From JAVBTR01 sp031556065 (lineage in GTDB: Bacteria; Bacillota; Clostridia; Christensenellales; Aristaeellaceae), in contig JAVBTR010000094.1 in NCBI GenBank assembly GCA_031556065.1, positions 1 to 30,750 of the forward strand: DNA of 30,750 nucleotides, read 5' to 3'. The position numbers were made by a program, and so were the translations under genes. The notes under the pieces were generated by a model. The model ran no database searches. It worked only from the letters and a program-made list of their open reading frames with translations, and was not told the DNA's origin. Below are positions 28,874-30,750 of this stretch, one piece after another (the first letter of the stretch is position 1; each line of letters begins with the position of its first letter).

Positions 28874-30172
28874 TTGCTGACAGTCGCCTTTCACACCTTA
28901 GGGTGCAAAGTAAACCAATACGATTCCGAGGCCATGCTTGAAGCCTTTTTAAAGGCTGGCTACACAGCCGTTCCTTTTAACGAAAGGGCCGATGTGTATG
29001 TGGTGAACACCTGCACCGTCACCAGCACGGGGGATAAAAAAAGCCTGCAGATTTCCCGCCGCACACTGCGGCTTCACCCTGAAAGCCAATTGATTGTGGC
29101 AGGCTGTTTGGCCCAGCGCATGGGGCCAGAGCTGCTTCAAATGGGTGCCCGGCTTGTGATCGGTACCCAGAACCGCAGCCAGGTGGTGGCCCTTTATGAA
29201 AAGGCCATGGGGGAAAACATTCGCATTTGCGCAGTAGCAGCCTTGGAAAACGCCCTCTTTGAACCCCTTACCGTCGCCGCCCAGGAGGAACGCACCCGGG
29301 CCACCCTCAAAATCCAAGAGGGCTGCGACAGGCACTGCACCTACTGCATCATCCCTTCCGTCCGGGGGCCTGTTCGTTCCCGGGGGCTTAAGGCCATTGT
29401 CGATGAAGCCGCGGTGCTCAGCGAAAACGGCTACCAGGAGCTGGTGCTGACGGGCATCCACCTTTCAAGCTATGGCCGGGATTTAGAAGAAAACGTTGAT
29501 CTAGGCGATGTGGTAACGGCATTGAACGCCCTGCCCCATGTAAGGCGAATCCGCCTGGGCTCCTTGGAGCCCAATCTGATCACCCGAGATTTTATGGAAA
29601 AAATAAGCGCCTGCGAAAAGCTTTGCCCTCAATTCCACCCGGCATTGCAATCGGGCTGCGATACGGTTTTAAACCGCATGGGCAGGCGTTATAATATGGA
29701 TATGTTTTTTAATGCCGTGGCGCTGATTCGGCAATACTATCCTCACGGGGCACTGACCACCGATGTGATCGCCGGTTTCCCTTCAGAAACGGAAGAAGAG
29801 CACCGCAAGACCCTTGAAAGCCTTGAAGCAATTGGGTTTGCAAAAATTCACGTTTTCCCTTATTCTATAAGAGAGGGCACCAAGGCCGCTTCCATGGCAG
29901 GCCAGCTCCCCAAGGAAATCAAAGAACGCCGGGCCCATGAAATCGCCCATTTAGGCGACGGCACCGCCACTAGGTACCGGGAAAGCTTTATTGGGAAAAC
30001 CTGCCAGGTTTTATTTGAAACAGAGCTTGAAAACGGCTATTTTGAAGGCTATACGCCCGAGTACATTCGGGTGGAAGCAAAAAACGGGATTCCAGGCCAA
30101 ATCCAACCCGTTTTCATTACCGGCCTGGTTCCGGAGGGTTTATACGGCGAAAGGAGAAATGGCAATGAGTGA
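28874..30172 (+). CDS. mtaB: tRNA t6A37 methylthiotransferase MtaB
   Basis: A 432-aa radical-SAM methylthiotransferase that converts t6A37 to ms2t6A37 in ANN-decoding tRNAs. Auxiliary cluster cysteines are C11 (TLGCKVNQYDSE), C47 (NTCTVT) and C78 (AGCLAQR); the radical-SAM cluster is CDRHCTYC at 151-158. A TRAM-like C-terminus follows. HTLGCKVNQYDSE and IPSVRGPVRSR indicate MtaB rather than MiaB or RimO. The start is TTG at 28874 with GAGGTG five bases upstream. The stop overlaps the hinT start by 8 bp. Confidence 0.96.
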   Translation: MLTVAFHTLGCKVNQYDSEAMLEAFLKAGYTAVPFNERADVYVVNTCTVTSTGDKKSLQISRRTLRLHPESQLIVAGCLAQRMGPELLQMGARLVIGTQNRSQVVALYEKAMGENIRICAVAALENALFEPLTVAAQEERTRATLKIQEGCDRHCTYCIIPSVRGPVRSRGLKAIVDEAAVLSENGYQELVLTGIHLSSYGRDLEENVDLGDVVTALNALPHVRRIRLGSLEPNLITRDFMEKISACEKLCPQFHPALQSGCDTVLNRMGRRYNMDMFFNAVALIRQYYPHGALTTDVIAGFPSETEEEHRKTLESLEAIGFAKIHVFPYSIREGTKAASMAGQLPKEIKERRAHEIAHLGDGTATRYRESFIGKTCQVLFETELENGYFEGYTPEYIRVEAKNGIPGQIQPVFITGLVPEGLYGERRNGNE

Positions 30173-30506
30173 TTGCTTGTTCTGCAAGATCATCAAAGGG
30201 GATATCCCTTCCACAAAAGTCTACGAGGATGAAAACACCTACGCCTTTTTAGACATCACACCCCAGGCCCCTGTCCATGTGCTGGTGGTGCCCAAAACCC
30301 ATGTGCAAAACGCTACTGAAGCAGCCCAGCAGCCCGAGCTTTTCGCGGCCTGCCTTTCCGCCTGCGTAAAGGTGGCTAAGCTAAAGGGAATCGATCAAAC
30401 CGGCTACCGCATTGTAACCAATGCCGGCAAGGATGCGCAGCAGAGCGTTTTCCATCTGCATTTTCACGTATTGGGCGGCGAAAGCATGTCCGGCCAAATG
30501 GCTTAA
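30165..30506 (+). CDS. HIT family nucleotide-binding protein (HinT-like)
   Basis: A 113-aa histidine triad protein of the purine nucleoside phosphoramidase group. The triad HLHFH is at residues 97-101, with CLFCKIIKGDIPS at the N-terminus and HVLVVPKTH in the middle. It binds or hydrolyses AMP-linked compounds in the cytoplasm. ATG at 30165 is eight bases after AAGGAG; ATG at 30159 is too close to the site. It overlaps mtaB and is probably the last gene of the long operon before the rpsU promoter. Confidence 0.95.
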   Translation: MSDCLFCKIIKGDIPSTKVYEDENTYAFLDITPQAPVHVLVVPKTHVQNATEAAQQPELFAACLSACVKVAKLKGIDQTGYRIVTNAGKDAQQSVFHLHFHVLGGESMSGQMA

Positions 30507-30542
30507 TATGTGAAAAAATCATTGCCAATGTTGAATTGGTGG

Positions 30543-30571
30543 TTGACGAAGCGGCATGTTAGGGATATAAT
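30543..30571 (+). promoter_or_regulatory. Strong promoter for rpsU
   Basis: TTGACG (30543-30548), a 17-bp spacer and TATAAT (30566-30571): a near-consensus sigma-A promoter about 70 bp before the rpsU start. The leader RNA contains a small hairpin CTGCC/GGCAG (about 30589-30606). Confidence 0.8.
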
Positions 30572-30643
30572 AAACCTATGGTCGCCATCTGCCTGTTTTT
30601 ATGGCAGTAGCCCAGGTGAGATGAGCGAGGGGAGGGATAACAA

Positions 30644-30750
30644 GTGTCTGAAGTACGTATCCGTGAAAACGAGTCCCTGGAAAGTGCATTAAAGCGTTTT
30701 AAGCGCCAGTGCGCCCGCGCAGGCGTTTTAGCAGAAGTTCGCAAGCGTGA
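30644..30750 (+). CDS. rpsU: 30S ribosomal protein S21 (partial, 3' end beyond window)
   Basis: The first 35 codons of S21, a small basic protein of the 30S platform near the anti-Shine-Dalgarno end of 16S rRNA. The start SEVRIRENESLESALKRFKR is diagnostic. The frame runs off the window end. The start codon is GTG at 30644, seven bases after GGGGAGGG. It has its own promoter. Confidence 0.96.
   Translation, partial: MSEVRIRENESLESALKRFKRQCARAGVLAEVRKR

Overview
The window looks like a piece of a Bacillota (Clostridia-type) chromosome of fairly high GC content. The evidence is the gene order rimO-pgsA-cinA-recA, the block hrcA-grpE-dnaK-dnaJ-prmA-rsmE-mtaB-hinT-rpsU, a perfect CIRCE operator, strong purine-rich ribosome binding sites, frequent TTG starts, and a DnaK that lacks the N-lobe insertion of Gram-negative DnaK proteins. 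The genus cannot be read from the sequence. The first base coincides with the outer edge of a repeat and the last base lies inside rpsU, so this is probably one end of a contig.

Region 1-7858 is an accessory carbohydrate-uptake island, all on the minus strand and bounded by an 87-bp inverted repeat (1-87 and 7772-7858). In transcription order it holds a DUF4180 protein, a membrane-bound AraC-type sensor-regulator, two LplB/YtcP-type ABC permeases, a secreted solute-binding protein and a cytoplasmic serine hydrolase of the beta-lactamase fold. No ATPase gene is present, so the importer must borrow one. Promoters, a terminator and an intercistronic palindrome suggest separate control of regulator and transporter, with extra expression of the binding protein.

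Region 7859-8159 is non-coding, with nested inverted repeats. Region 8160-12460 (minus) is the rimO-pgsA-cinA-recA operon, whose genes touch or overlap. A GNAT acetyltransferase (plus) follows, then a striking chain of about ten small hairpins in 290 bp (13480-13773). After it come an SH3-repeat secreted protein and an inorganic pyrophosphatase (both minus).

Region 15420-17788 holds two divergent ECF-type sigma factors. The plus-strand one is followed by a single-pass membrane protein that is probably its anti-sigma factor. Region 17781-22309 (minus) is a ppk1-cysE-cysS-comEA operon joining polyphosphate synthesis, cysteine synthesis, cysteinyl-tRNA charging and a DNA-uptake type HhH protein. 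From 22397 onward (plus) lies the HrcA-regulated heat-shock operon, continuing into translation-related methyltransferases, a HIT protein, and rpsU with its own strong promoter.

Most of the window is conserved housekeeping. The parts most worth a second look are the non-coding palindrome clusters (island ends, 7865-8134, 13502-13764), which share a build of short stems with three- or four-base loops, and the inverted-repeat-bounded island itself. I did not find a convincing new protein system.
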